DNA of 64,000 bases from Sambucus nigra (GCA_949130495.1 OX422211.1:398965049-399029048), one strand, 5' to 3'. Counted from the stretch's first letter, positions 11,024-23,127 are shown. Notes: generated by a model from the sequence alone, not told the origin. Numbers and translations are program-made.

Positions 11024-13870
11024 TGTAATATCCCATCATTTTTAATGATTTTTAAATGTGGGATTAATTTAAATAATGGGAAAAATGTAATTGGAGATTA
11101 ATTTGGATTAAAATAAATCTTAATTAGTGAGATAAGGGTTAATATTTATTTATATTGAATATTACATAGTGAATGAGTAATAATAATTATGTGAGAAGAT
11201 CAAACTTGTAGTGAGTGACAAATACGACAGTTATGATATAGTTACTCAGGACGCGCGTGTCAATCGTGTCTGGATTTAAATTGAGAAATAAAATATAATT
11301 TCATTTCTGGTATTTCATATGGTCATTTTGAGTGAGCCGGTGTGTCCGGAAGGGTCAAAATAGTCAAAATTGAGTACCCGGGGGGTTGTGTTCGGGTCTC
11401 GAGGGCTTTTTAGATTAATTGGGACTTATTTAGATGACTTTTGAGCTTCTTAACGGTATATAAAAATACAAAAACGGGATTACACTCATAAAATGAAAGG
11501 TTTGGGCTTAGGAAAGGGTCATTTTCATAAAATCAAAGGTTAGGAGAGTTATACAAAAAGTTAGAGAGACATTGAAGAGAGTTGAGAAGGAATTTCAAGA
11601 GTATAAGGGAAGATTTGAAAAAATTGTTCAAGAACATACATGGAATATCATCATCAAAGTGTAAATCAAAGAAAAGGGATTACAACCACATATTTCTTCT
11701 TCAAAGGATCAGACATACATTAAAAGGTAAGTGTTTATATTGCTGAATTTTAGTTGAATGTCATATTCATGTTAGAATAAAATGTTTGCAATTTTGGAAT
11801 TCATGAAAGGTTATGATAAATGACGAATTGAAAATTATATTTTTGGGAGAATTAATAGTAGTATATATTTCTTATGTTTGAAAATGAATATTGATGAATT
11901 TCTAATAATTAAAATTGGGAGAATTATGAGTTTTACATGTGTTATTGAGGATAAATAGTAAACTAATGTTTGAGAGAACAGCCATGAATTAATCCATGTT
12001 AAGTTGAGTTTTTTATGATTTGATGAATATAAAATATTAAAAATAACATATATAGATTATTATATTATTGGGGATATTTTTTGGGGGGACTTTGGAGTTG
12101 TAGAATGAAAGATTGGACATCAAAAATAGTGGTGAAAACAAGTGAAAAAAATATTTTAGAAAAATGACGAACATTGTATGATAATTTTAGGACTATTTTA
12201 AGTGGAAATAAGTAGTGTGCTCGCGATTTTTTTATAAAATCATGTTTTGCACAACTTTATAGTTTTAAGTTTTTTCAAAATCAGATCACAAAAGCCTCAA
12301 ATTATAATTTTATATTTCTGGACATAATGTAACTTTATCGAGAAAAAGGATTTTGGGGAATTAAAATATAATTCGGGCTTGTTTTAATGAGTCTGGGTTT
12401 TGGACCCATACATATGGGTTGAAGGTAGCTACTGGAATAATGGAATAATTAATTAAATTATTTATATCCTTTCGGCTAATAAGAGATGCTAGGAGTAATG
12501 CGAAATGTGAATTATTAATTTATGGCATATAATTGAAATATACTCTATGTATGTATAGGATGGGTGCATGAATAGATTATGTTGATTGTGATATTATGTG
12601 TATGACAGAACTACGCTGCTTGCTATCGGGGGGAGGTTTCGCGACGTGGACGGTCTTATACTGATGAGTCCATTCGGGGGATTTTAGACTCGTACCAAAA
12701 ACATAGGACCTTAGAGACGTACTATCTAAGAGTATGATAGTTCGATGGTTGAATATAAGCGTAGGTATGTGCGTGACCCATTTGGTTGGGGATTATGTTC
12801 GCCTCCCATTATGTGTGAATTGAATTTATGGTTAAAGAGAGAGATACCGAACCAACAGTCCTTTAACAATGCGTGATGTACCAGGACATGATAGCAGAGT
12901 ATGAATGCACCAGGAGGTCTCAACCTAATGCTATAGTATTGTTATGATTATATATATATTGATTAATATATATACTAGTGAACTATTCTATTATGTGTGC
13001 TTCGTAGAAAAGAAAGATAAAGATATTTAAATCTGACATGTGGATATTTTATTATTATTAAATGAGAAATTTTATAATTGACGAGTGGTTAGGAAAAATG
13101 CTATCACATATTATATGGGCAATATGAGTTAATATAACGAGCTACAGGGTGTTGTAAAATAACTAGGTTATACTAGATAGATGGGGTAGTATAATCAGGA
13201 AGGGTTAGATATATACGTTAGGTGTGCACATTAGATGAGAGGTGAGTATCTCAAGTGAGAGCATGTGAACCTAACATGAATATAGTATTTGCAAATTTTA
13301 CATTTAAACACTAGCTAAATTTTTAATATTGTTTTACTCGGGCTGTGACCCGCTTTCTACAAATCTCTATTCTTTTTGTATAACATTTTAGGTGCCCAGC
13401 CACAAGGACACCATGCTTAGCAAATTCTATCTTTTAGCGAGCTGTAGGTATGGTGGAAGTTGCAGGTTGTTGATATTAGACGCCTCAATATTGATTCAGT
13501 TATCCATTATGAACTTTCATTCCAGTCGGATATGTTGTCCATTTTATTCTATTGTAGTTAGAGATTCAGATTCCATTATGATGTAATAGATTATGGTGTA
13601 GGGATATTTTAGACTGGATTGTATAATTCAGACAGAAGTATTATTCTATCATTATTCATTGTGTGTTTGATACTTAAATTGTGGAATGTGATATTATCTG
13701 TCTTTTGATTTTATGTTAATTTAAGAAAAAACTAACATTATCTTTTTAAAAACTAGGTGGTTAGTAAATAAACGTTTTTGACACTGATGTTAGAAATGAA
13801 CCAATTGAATATTCTGTTTTAATTTAATAAAGGACTGATCACTCGAAATTTAATTAAGCGGGGTGTTACA
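11024..13870 (+). mobile_element. Complete solo LTR, 2847 bp, Tekay/Del-like
   Basis: It begins TGTAATATCCC and ends GCGGGGTGTTACA, with TG..CA ends inside a TGTAA/TTACA inverted pair. It is flanked by GGATG on both sides. There is no primer site, coding region or polypurine tract beside it, so it is a solo LTR left by recombination between the two LTRs of a full element. Its first 400 bp and last 540 bp match the element A LTR and the 6359-6944 fragment. It interrupts a sequence that reads smoothly across the gap in GTGGT-rich DNA, within the probable LTR G. Confidence 0.88.
11457..11466 (+). promoter_or_regulatory. TATA box of the solo LTR
   Basis: TATATAAAAA about 430 bp into the LTR, followed by a purine-rich leader. 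It is the best promoter candidate of this LTR. Confidence 0.5.
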
Positions 13871-13875
13871 GGATG
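13871..13875. repeat. Right target-site duplication of solo LTR (GGATG)
   Basis: Exact copy of 11019-11023, directly after TTACA. Confidence 0.85.
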
Positions 13876-13922
13876 GTGGTGCTAGGGTGTTGTATGGTGG
13901 TTAGAGGAGGAAAACATCCAAG

Positions 13923-13931
13923 ATATATATA
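13923..13931 (-). promoter_or_regulatory. TATA-like box of LTR G
   Basis: The minus strand reads CTCTATATATATC here, about 240 bp downstream of palindrome cluster B1 in the minus direction. A leader-like sequence follows, interrupted by the solo LTR. Confidence 0.45.
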
Positions 13932-14171
13932 GAGAGAGTCAAAATCTGATTGGGGATACCCCAAATGGGTCAAAACCCCATACAAATACTCCAAAAACCC
14001 TAAGTGTTAATTTCCAAAAATGCACCTAAACTCAACCCCTTATCCATTGATCCATCAAGCCTTTAACCTAACTTTTGATCTAAGTCGCTGAGAGCTCGAC
14101 GCCATCCAATCCGATCATCCACTTCTTGACAACACATTAAAATGTGTAGAATTTTCAAAAAAAATTCCGAT

Positions 14172-14475
14172 TATTCGAATGACTTGGACCTCGATTGAAT
14201 GAGATCCCCTCTCGTTCGAACGAGATTTCTAAGGAGGTACAAACGAGGGTAAACCTAGGCTTTAAAAGGGAGAATGATTCCACCCCATTTGAATGGGAAA
14301 CGATACCTCATTGGAACGACAAAGCACCTCGTTCGAGCGAGGGCTTTCCAATGAGATTCCAAAGGATGATGGAAATTGTTTAGGTCTTGGTCATTTAAAG
14401 GTTGTTCGAACGAGGTTTGAACAACATGCCCACTCTTATTCAAAGGATAATGCCCCTCATTTAAATGACGAGGAA
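14172..14475. repeat. Palindrome cluster B1 (CTCGTTCGAACGAG motif)
   Basis: Eight or so degenerate copies of a 14-bp palindrome. The best is CTCGTTCGAACGAG at 14211-14224. Others lie near 14173, 14190, 14285, 14307, 14328, 14402 and 14456. They are spaced irregularly at 20-70 bp, so this is not a tandem satellite. Variants such as CCTCATTTAAATGACGAGG keep the dyad while changing the core. Confidence 0.75.
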
Positions 14476-14953
14476 AATTTTTGATATCACTTTAAGCCAT
14501 ACAAATCCAGTTCAGTTGCACCAGGGCCACAAACTCAAAGTTTTATGATCCACCCTACCAAATTCAGAGACCAAATGGGTCATACCAAGTCACCAAATTA
14601 CACGAGTACAATTAATACTGCGGGGGCGGGTGTTACCAATAGGTTATTTAAACCAATGCAATGATATTTTAATTTCTCACCATTAAAATTTGCTTCATCT
14701 TCATCTCATTTATGGGTGATATTTTTTTATCTACCTTGTGAATTTTAGCATCCAAGATTACTTTTAGAAATATCTAGGGGTGTTGGATTAACTATTCGAA
14801 TTCAGTAATTGAATATTGATAAAAAAAAATTGGGCTATAGACAAGAATTTTGATTAAAGTTGATTTTTCTTATATGATTCCCAAAATAATAGTCATTGAG
14901 GGTAAAGATACACATATTAATACAAAATTGTATTAAAATTGCAACTGACATTT

Positions 14954-15215
14954 ATAATTATTGCGGATGTGTGGGGCATCCTATTTCAAATTTTAAAATG
15001 GTCAAGAAAAATATGCAAGTTGTTCCTATTTAGACACGAAAAAGTGTACAAGTAAATATCAGAAGGACCATACCATATGTTCTGAGCAATAAAGGAAAAG
15101 AAGTACAATTGAATGAGGACGTCGAAAGATTCACTTAAAATCCAAAATCCTCAATTCATAGAGATGTTTCCCACGTAGATCATATTGTCCCTGAGAATGC
15201 CAGTGATTCAATGGA
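14954..15215 (+). pseudogene. Possible zinc-knuckle fragment of a DUF4283/LINE-type protein
   Basis: A frame starting near 14954 contains a Tyr-Cys..Cys-x-Gly-His stretch followed by Ser-Asn and a Lys-rich tail, then a stop-ridden acidic tail to about 15215. This resembles the zinc-knuckle region of DUF4283-type LINE ORF1 proteins, with cysteines missing. The match is weak. A similar linker appears downstream at 16310-16572 on the same strand, which supports one gene split by later DNA. Confidence 0.25.
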
Positions 15216-15454
15216 TTGATTTGTATCTTAGTTTTCCACGCACACAAATCCAATTTTTTACCAAATTTTATCTTCGATTAAATTAGGTTTGCATACAAGA
15301 TGTGTTCCAATTTCAAATTAATAAACTAAGCATGCAATCAACACTAGAGATGAGGGAAAATTCGTAAATGATGGCAAAAGAATATACTCATCACTATCTA
15401 AAGATTTGATTGACAATCGACTTAGAAAATTTAGACAAAAAAATGAGATGAACG

Positions 15455-16040
15455 GAGTCTATAAAACTTTAATTAAATATAACTCAATCCATAGTCGTCC
15501 ATAGGTAGTGGTCTACTCTCAGTATCCAATGATCTGCATTCATCTTCTTTCAGTAGTGAACCCTCGATTCACAAATCAATCGTAGAGAGTAATCACCACA
15601 AGGTTTATGAATGGTATTGGAACCTAGGGTTTCATCAAGCTCACCAATCACATAAGAGGATGATGTAATTACGAATCAAAGGTAATTTTTTTAAATCAAA
15701 AATGAAAACCTGTGGACTATATATGCAGAAACCATTTTAGCAAAAGTCCTCTAAAACAACTGCACAAAATAGGTATTTATAAGATTTTCACAAATTTCGA
15801 TGTGGGGCAAGTCGTTTGAACTAAAATGGAAGTTGTTCGAACTAAAACATAGGTTTCTTTTGTACGAGATTCCAACTCGTTCTAACGATATGGCTGATTT
15901 CATTCGAACATTCATCTATCATCCTTCAAATGACAATCCTCTACTAAGGAAAACCAACCTCGTTTGAAAGGTGTCAGAAGCCTCTTTTAACGAGATAATC
16001 ATTCTCGTTCGAACGATGTTGCTTGTCATTTGAATGAGGC
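15455..16040 (-). repeat. Probable minus-strand LTR remnant with palindrome cluster B2
   Basis: The minus strand shows a TATA-like CATATATAG at about 15725-15717. Upstream of it (15800-16035) is a cluster of degenerate TCGTTCGAACGA copies, for example at 15805, 15832, 15871, 15902, 15960 and 16005. The motif is the same as in cluster B1. The stretch lies between the two halves of a possible LINE-type pseudogene, so it is probably an inserted LTR. No clear ends or target duplication were found. Confidence 0.35.
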
Positions 16041-16309
16041 CATTAAAAAAATATTAAAAATACTTTTTACAAAAATAACTCGATTTTTTCTAAAACATAA
16101 TATCTCATATATGATTTATAAAATTTATGAACACCTATGTTTAAACTTATATATCTTGTAGGGGTGTCTTCGATCTCGGAGATATCGAAGTTCGATTTAA
16201 TGAGTCGATTTGTAATAGGATACCCCAAAAATAAAATGAAGCATACGCTTTGAGGAATTATAAATATTATCTCTTACGATCCCCATAATAAGGGATAACA
16301 GTAACAAAA

Positions 16310-16572
16310 ACAAATCAAACGCTCCACATGTCAGTAATTCGTTTAAGTTGTTAGCTGAAGAAGAACATTGTAACGCTAATGGGGATGATCAATCCCCGCT
16401 ATTGGATCAACATATTTATAATGGGGTTCGTATTAGTAGGGAATCATATACTACCTTTACTTTAGGTAATAAGAAACAATCATATCTTATTCATCTAGGC
16501 TTCCAAACCAATGTGGAATTTATGCGCGCAAATTATACAAGTGATTCAAGTGGGATATACAATATAACCTAA
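16310..16572 (+). pseudogene. Possible linker of the same LINE-type ORF
   Basis: The frame reads ..HVSNSFKLLAEEEHC, an N-x-F-x-x-L-x-x-E motif common after the zinc knuckle of plant DUF4283 LINE ORF1 proteins. It runs open to a stop at 16572. It has no other domain. The call rests on one short motif and on the zinc-knuckle fragment upstream. Confidence 0.25.
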
Positions 16573-16676
16573 ATTATATCTCAGTCAAAAAACCAACCTA
16601 TAAGGAGGAATTGGGTTGATTTGTTCGGTTTGACCAACGTACATTATTTATTATAAGGATAGAAGAATATTTAAAA

Positions 16677-16704
16677 CTAGTTGGACACCCACGCGATGCA
16701 CGGG
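16677..16704 (-). mobile_element. Helitron 3' terminus (H1)
   Basis: On the minus strand: a hairpin CCCGTGCATCGCGTGGG (16704-16688), a seven-base spacer, then CTAG (16680-16677) followed by T. A hairpin about 10 bp before CTRR with a T flank is the defining 3' end of plant Helitrons, and GTGCATCGC is a very common plant hairpin core. The element body extends to higher coordinates. Its 5' TC end was not located with confidence. Confidence 0.75.
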
Positions 16705-18303
16705 ATATACGTTAGCATATTCAAAATAAACGTAGCCATTGCTAGAACCAAGAAATGATAAATGAAATTATGAAATAAATTAAAATTTTAAAGTATTTTT
16801 TCTCAGTAACTCTTGTAGCATTACACATAACGTATTAGCCTCTCACACTATTTGACGTGTACTGGCCTCTCCTACCATTAGAAGCGTATGGGCCTCTCTC
16901 GACATTACATGCATATTCGAAGAAACCGATATGGGCCTCTCCGGATCGTACCCTCGGCCTCTAATTTTCACTCCCATTAGAAGAAACCGATCTATTTCTC
17001 TCAGTCCAAACATTGGTTGACATTGGCTGAGATCTAACATAATTCTTATTACTATGCACCGTTGATTGTTGTGCTCTAAGCACCCCCACGTTGTTCACGG
17101 AAGGCCTTGATGGCGGTAAATACTTGTGCACTTATTACGCTCTTCCGCATTATAGGACATATAATTTGAGTTTGAGTCCGATACTTTTAATTCCTCAATG
17201 CCTCATCTTGATTCAAGCTCAATGAAACTATATCTACTCTCGCACTGACATGTAGAGGTGGCATAGAGTTGTGAGCTATTCCTCTACTAAAACCCCACCC
17301 TAAACGGACATGTTTATATATCACAATAGGAGATGTGTTTGTGGGATGATATTTGTTGATTTCTTTTCTCTGCCTTTCTTGATATTTTATCCTCGAAGAA
17401 CATAATAAATTGTTTTAGTCAATATAATGATCAGGGAAAAAAGTTGAAATGCAAAAAAAAAAATGAGCATCTATTATTTGTAATTAACACTCTGAATGAA
17501 TTTTGTTGCACATACCCGTTTCTAGGGACTTTTTAGAGATGTATTTTCACGATATATGCGGGATCTTTTTCATAGTTCCAAGGAGTTTATTAAAAAAGTT
17601 TAAAGTTCATGAGGGGTAACCTTTTATACATGTTGTTTGGACAACAACTTTGGTAATATTTTCATTGCTTTTTTTGATAATTTATCTTGTAACCACGTAA
17701 TTAAACCTCCAAATCAATCTTACAATTAACGAAAATGAGTGTGAGGAATCACAAGGACTAAAATGTAAAAACATGTACTTTTATTTTTTCCAAATAACCC
17801 CCTGAAATATTTTTTTTAATCTTTTCATCATTAGAAATCTTATTACATAAATTTAGAACTGGCAATGTCAAAAAGATACAATATAGACTCTGGTGAGTTC
17901 TCAAATTGAGACTCATCATAAACTTGATCAGTCCTTAATTACATATATTCTAATACATTCATTTTGAGTTCCATTAGAATTGCCAATTATTTAAAATCAA
18001 CTATAACTTGAATAATGTTATCGAGATATACAAAATAGTCTATGTCCCGAGCATCCTAGTAAAACTAAAACCCGAAACCGAAACCGAACCTGAACCCAAG
18101 ATCAACTCATTATAAGACTAGTGTTATACAACTAAGCCAATACGCATATTCTGCTTTTTACCACCAATAGTTTTACGCTTCTTGCATAATCTACACGCCA
18201 TTCGAGCCCTAAAAAGCTACAATTTAATACGATGGAATGTACATTATCCAAAAGGTCTCACTTAGACATAACCAATAATTTAACAGTTAAAGCAACGAAA
18301 GGT

Positions 18304-18939
18304 TCACACAGCCCATAATGATTTTTGAGCAGCTGATACATTTAAGTTGCTTTTCAGGGGTCCTTTAATGGTTTCCTCTTGATCTTCACCTTCATCATCA
18401 TCGTGGGACTTCTTACCAACAGGTAAAGGTTTTTTTATCACAACATGGATAGTTCAGAAGGGTTTCTTCGAAAAGTGAAAATTTCAGGGAAAGTTTTTGT
18501 AATTTAACCAAAAAAGGAAGGCCAATGGGGGATAAATTTGACATACTTGTTGTTTGGCCTCGCGCCCTGATATTCGTGGCAAACTGTGTTTCTTCAATGT
18601 CCGCTTTGGTTATCCTCTGCATATATATTTTCAATTTCAATAAGAACTTGTGCTAATGTAACACAAAATTTAAAAATCACTTACAAACAGATGAACAAAT
18701 TAAGAAGAAATCAGTTAAATTATCAAATCACATAGAAATGGACAAAATAACAACTTTCAATAAATCATCACCAATCCATCCAAAATCCTAATAATAACCT
18801 CAAATCCAAAAGGAAAACCACTAAAATAAATTGATTTCAACATTAAAGGCATTAAAAGTGATGAAAAACATTTGATTTATACCTCGTTAAGTGTGAAATC
18901 GAAATTCTGAATATATTTTTGGATCCTCGGTGTCGTCAT
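18304..18939 (-). pseudogene. Exon-like gene fragment, three putative exons
   Basis: Three short open segments on the minus strand can be joined by GT-AG rules. Exon 1 (18939-18883, 19 codons) starts with ATG and stops at a GTATAA donor. Exon 2 (18603-18547, 19 codons) ends at a GTATGT donor. Exon 3 (18411-18304, 36 codons) is Asp/Glu-rich and ends in TGA. All three join in phase 0 to give about 73 residues. I do not recognise the protein. The exon 2 acceptor (CCAAAG) is weak; a better acceptor (TATGCAG) a few bases upstream leaves the frame. Downstream of a Helitron end on the same strand, it could be a captured gene piece, or chance. Confidence 0.3.
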
Positions 18940-19112
18940 TTTCTTGAGAACGATGAGAAATAGAGAGTTAAAAGATGAGCAGTTCGTATGATGGATGATA
19001 AGTTAGAGTAAATGGGTCCATTAAGAATTTTTCATCTCTAATTTGAGCTAGGTGTATTTCATGTAAGACATATAAAAAAATCAAATTAAGAGTAGCATCA
19101 ATATTTGCTCAA

Positions 19113-19209
19113 GGAGTGGTAATAAATGTGGTCGATTGCCTTCACCTTCAGTACACCCTTCTTGTCATCCGTAAGCAACTTAGGCAATCCAACAAATAGC
19201 TTACCTGCA
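19113..19209 (-). pseudogene. Exon-like segment preceded by an acceptor site
   Basis: On the minus strand CTGCAG is followed by an open 30-codon stretch beginning GKLFVGLPKLLTDDKKGV, with codon-like composition unlike the AT-rich flanks. It lies upstream of the putative exons at 18304-18939 on the same strand, so it could belong to the same captured fragment. I cannot assign a family. Confidence 0.3.
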
Positions 19210-19993
19210 GTATTGGTAAGCTATAAACCCTCTATAGTGTAAAATGCTAGATTAAACACGAATAAAAAGGCATATCATGTAATCTTACTATTTCTTAAAG
19301 AAGTTAGTATTTATAAAAAAAAATTGATCAAACAAAATACAATCTCATACCAATTGAAAACAACCACCGTTCATGATAATAATTTCCGAAACATCATGCA
19401 ATTTGGTTCTTGCAAAACAACTAATATAGACCTTAAAAAAGATATGTTTGGACATAAAAAAAGCTCCAGAGTGAGCAGACTATTGTCGGCATTAGAGTCG
19501 CCTATGAGGGTTCATGAGAACCGAATCTAAATTTGATGAGAGAGAAGATATGTACAAATTTTTAGCAGATTGACAGATTTAAGAGGGTTTAACAATGGGG
19601 AAGTGGAAGGTTTAATAAATAATTTTTTTTCCCAGTTGTCTAACAAATCCTTTCCTATTCTCAAGAGTGTGGATGATTAACCTAGAAACAACAGGAGAAA
19701 TAGAGAGAGGGAGATAGGGTAGGAAGACGATCACTTGGGTGGATAAAAAGGTAGGCAGGAAATGGCCTTGAAAATGGGTTGCCACATGTTCTACAATCAT
19801 GATTGTCCTACATTTGATCGGAGTCACCATTATTACGCTAGAAGTGGGGAGAATCATAGAATATCTCAAATATTGATACCACAGTTAAGCCATTTTTATA
19901 TTGTAAGGGTTCAAGTCATGTATTTTTTGGGGAACAGTAAGAGACACCGGCGAAGAAGAAGCACAGAGTAAGAGAATTGAAATGGGCATAGAA

Positions 19994-22186
19994 TCAATAT
20001 AACTATATAAAAATTGTAGACTCAAATCCTCTAAAGATAACACGTGACAGTAATAAATGATTCATGGTAAATGAATTTGTCTCTCCACTTTGTATTCCAA
20101 CGTTTTTCATCTATCTATTCTTAAAAACGGTGTCTTTATTTTTAGTTTTTCCATGTGTCTTTAAAAAGATATGAAATAAGCAAACCCAATTGTTTCTTTT
20201 CAAGAGAATGTTTTCTCTATCTAAACATTGTATGTATCCATATAATGTAACTCTCCACCTCCTCTATTGGAAGACTCTATCTTACTTCGTCTTTATGAGT
20301 CGGCTCTCTTTTGGGTTTCCAAAGGTCCTATATATTCAAAGATTATTTCTCTCTTGCTTAGACTATTTAGAGTTGACGATCACTTATCCTCTTCCCTCTC
20401 TATGTCTCCGTTTTATACATGTCTTCTGCCACGCATGACAACAAATTTTAAGGAATCAAGACATCTAGAGGTATTTACATTTTTGCATTTTAGGGTTTTA
20501 TTCTTTTAATCATTTTTTATTGTTGTACATTATAGGTTATTTTTTTAATCAAATCTAATTTTTATACCAAATTTAAAACAAAGTGAAACAAATTTCAAAT
20601 ATAATTATTTATGAAAAAGTTCAGACAACTTAATCAATAAATTGGAGACTTATAAATTACAATAAGATGAATCTGGAAGTAGTATATTGTTAACTCTTCT
20701 CAAGGGTGGGGTAAATATATATTCACTTACGTAATAGATTTTAAAAAATCTATATATAAACACATAATAGATTTTAATATCACTAGATTCAATTCGAGGA
20801 TTAGTGCTGACGAATCTGTGAAGAGGCTTCAAACATATTTTCAACATAATTGTTGGTTGCATTAAAATTAGTTTTTCTTGAATTATTATTTGACCCCTAA
20901 TTTTAAAATGGAATGTCTATCTTTAAGACATCTTGAATTACTTTGTCTACCATTGTGTTCAATTTGCAAATATTTTAATATGTAAATATTCGGGCAGGTT
21001 GGTGACTTATATTTGTGGAAACGCAAAAATTAACATAATTTCACTTTGGAGTTATTTTGGAAAATTCAGAAATAGCTTGAAAGCACACTAAGCCGTAAAA
21101 ATCGATACGAAGGTTGTTTTCATTTCAAGTTGTTAATTGATTATGATAATATAATGGCCGAGACTCTAATTTATCAAACTTAATTAGCAAGTTGTTTGTT
21201 TTCTTTTATAATTTAGTATATTTATTTGAATTGGCATTATGCAATTGGGTTACAGTAGCTGTTGTTGGCAAGTTGTCTATATTCCTCAATCTTAATGGCA
21301 AGTTCGTTATTTTCTTTGATAATATATAATTATTTTGAATTTGATACTATGAAAATTTATGTTCCTTGACCAATATATTTTATATAAGAAAAATGTTTAT
21401 GTTCTTACCATTTGACATTACATGGAAACTAATGTCATTCAAACAATTAAATGTAGAAAATCAAATATCATTCTCAATGTTTTGGCCACAAGTTACGACA
21501 CCATTCCAAATATTGTTCGATGGTATTGTGTTTCATCTTTTTATTCCTTTTACTTTTTTTAATCTTTATTTTGCTTTATGTCTAAACTTAATTTGATTTA
21601 GTTTTATGTTTTAAATTTGTAGTGCTTTGTACAATAAATTTGTAGTGTTTTAAACTTATGTCTACACTTTTTTTAGGGGGTTTTCCCTTTATTGGAAATA
21701 TCAAGAGTTCACCCCTCCATCTTCCTTTGTTCTTTAAATACCTATAACAAGTTATCTGAATTACATGATTTTGAGGGTGAAGGTCACATTGGTTAATTTA
21801 CTAATATTGTTGGAGATTGATTGTATCCCTTTTTTTATTGAGGGATTTTTCATTTGTACTTCAGGTTGAGGTACAAAATTTAGTATTTGATTACATAATT
21901 TTAGACTTTGATGTGTAATAGGAATTGAATTCTATTTTTTTTTGTAACTAAACAAATTCATTCCAATTCAAAGGTTCATTGCATCATACTCAAGGAGACT
22001 ACCAAAACAAGAGGATTTTTTAGGATGTCTAAAATACTATTTATGTCGTTACTGATATTTGGAATTTTTTATTTTAGTTCTCAATATTTTAAAATTGGAA
22101 AATACTATATGACGCACCGAGTGAACTGTACATGTCTTGATTGATTTGTTGGTATTCGACCACGCATTGTGTGGCCTACATGCTAG
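19994..22186 (+). mobile_element. Helitron-like element H2 (3' end firm, 5' end tentative)
   Basis: The 3' end is clear: hairpin CCACGCATTGTGTGG (22160-22174), an eight-base spacer and CTAG (22183-22186), followed by T. The proposed 5' end is the TC at 19994, preceded by A. It is followed by an AT-rich AACTATATAAAAATTG stretch and an ACGTGACAG box, similar in style to plant Helitron 5' ends. No RepHel gene is present, so the element would be non-autonomous. Only the 3' terminus should be relied on. Confidence 0.55.
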
Positions 22187-22406
22187 TTATCAATGTATAA
22201 GATTTCGGTGAGAGAAATAGAAAATTCATTTCATGTGACACGTGGACACTTTAAACAAATAGGAGTTTTAAGTCATCTGATTGAAAACTTTAAAAATAAT
22301 GAAGAAAATTATACGATTGTTTTTGTGAATTCTGTGGGAAAACGAAATTGAAGATATAACGTCATTGAACAACTAATTTGTTCCTCTATTTTTTTCCCAA
22401 CTTATC

Positions 22407-22408
<2 letters not shown>

Positions 22409-22465
<57 letters not shown>
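22409..22465. repeat. (AT)n microsatellite
   Basis: About 28 AT units directly beside the MITE at 22467. Confidence 0.95.
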
Positions 22466-22466
<1 letters not shown>

Positions 22467-22469
<3 letters not shown>

Positions 22470-22575
22470 ATGGTGTCTCTTAAAGTGGTATCATCACGCG
22501 ATTCATCCAATTTACTCCTTCATCAAATTATTTGAAATTTGAAATTTAATATAAAAGATTGAGAGACACCATTTT
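22467..22575. mobile_element. Short MITE, 109 bp
   Basis: AAAATGGTGTCTCT (22467-22480) is matched by its exact reverse complement at 22562-22575. The 80-bp interior has no coding capacity. Both sides are TAT-rich, so a TA or TAT target duplication is plausible but cannot be distinguished from the microsatellite. Confidence 0.65.
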
Positions 22576-22904
22576 TATATTTATATATTAATATAATAGA
22601 TTGATAACTTTTTTCTAAATAGTATGTGTGTATCTACACTAAGATTGGAAGAAACTCCACCACGTATTATAATCGATTTGTCTAATTGCTTTGCTTCAAT
22701 CCATAACTCAAGAACAATATAAAAAAATAAGACACATATGAATAGAAACTTTAAGGTGCATTCTTTTATTTTTCTTTTGAAGGATTTGTTAATCATTTAA
22801 GTATAAGTATATATATATATATATATATATATTGGCTTTCATATGTACAACATATACATACCGTCGATGCGAACCATTTTTTTTAAATAGTAAAAAAAAT
22901 AATT

Positions 22905-23127
22905 TTGAATTCATCTATTCTGTGTGATATTTAAACATTTCAGGGAACCTCATAAACATAAATCAGCTCAAAACAAATTTTTTTTGCTATTTGAAAAAAA
23001 ACATGGTCAAACTATGTCAGTTTTTAACAGCTTAAAAATTCACATAGTTTGACTAAAATTTTTAAAATAACAAAACAAATTATTTTTAACTGCTCTTTTT
23101 TTGTGGAGTCTCTTGAAATGTTTATAA
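22905..23127. repeat. Foldback sequence
   Basis: An inner perfect pair GTCAAACTATGT (23007-23018) and ACATAGTTTGAC (about 23042-23053) lies within an outer imperfect pair, AAACATTTCAGGGAACCTC near 22931 and GAGTCTCTTGAAATGTTT near 23106. The whole can fold into a long imperfect hairpin, as in a degenerate MITE. No gene is present. Confidence 0.5.

Larger units (their letters stand above)
8591..14638 (-). repeat. Probable minus-strand LTR G, split by a solo LTR
   Basis: The right edge reads TGGTAACACCCGCCCC on the minus strand, a typical plant Ty3 LTR start. The left edge at TGTAAAGCCC (minus-strand end ..TTTACA) is my best guess, giving about 3.2 kb without the 2.85 kb solo LTR inserted at 11024-13870. 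Inside, reading in the minus direction, come palindrome cluster B1 (14475-14172), a TATA box (13931-13923) and a purine-rich leader with a GAA microsatellite (10898-10863). No matching target duplication was found, so the left boundary may be wrong and the block may be composite. Confidence 0.4.

Noticed and set aside
14195..14484. Overlapping 62-63-codon ORFs on both strands
   Set aside because: The palindrome cluster B1 opens frames on both strands at once; this is a by-product of self-complementary repeats.
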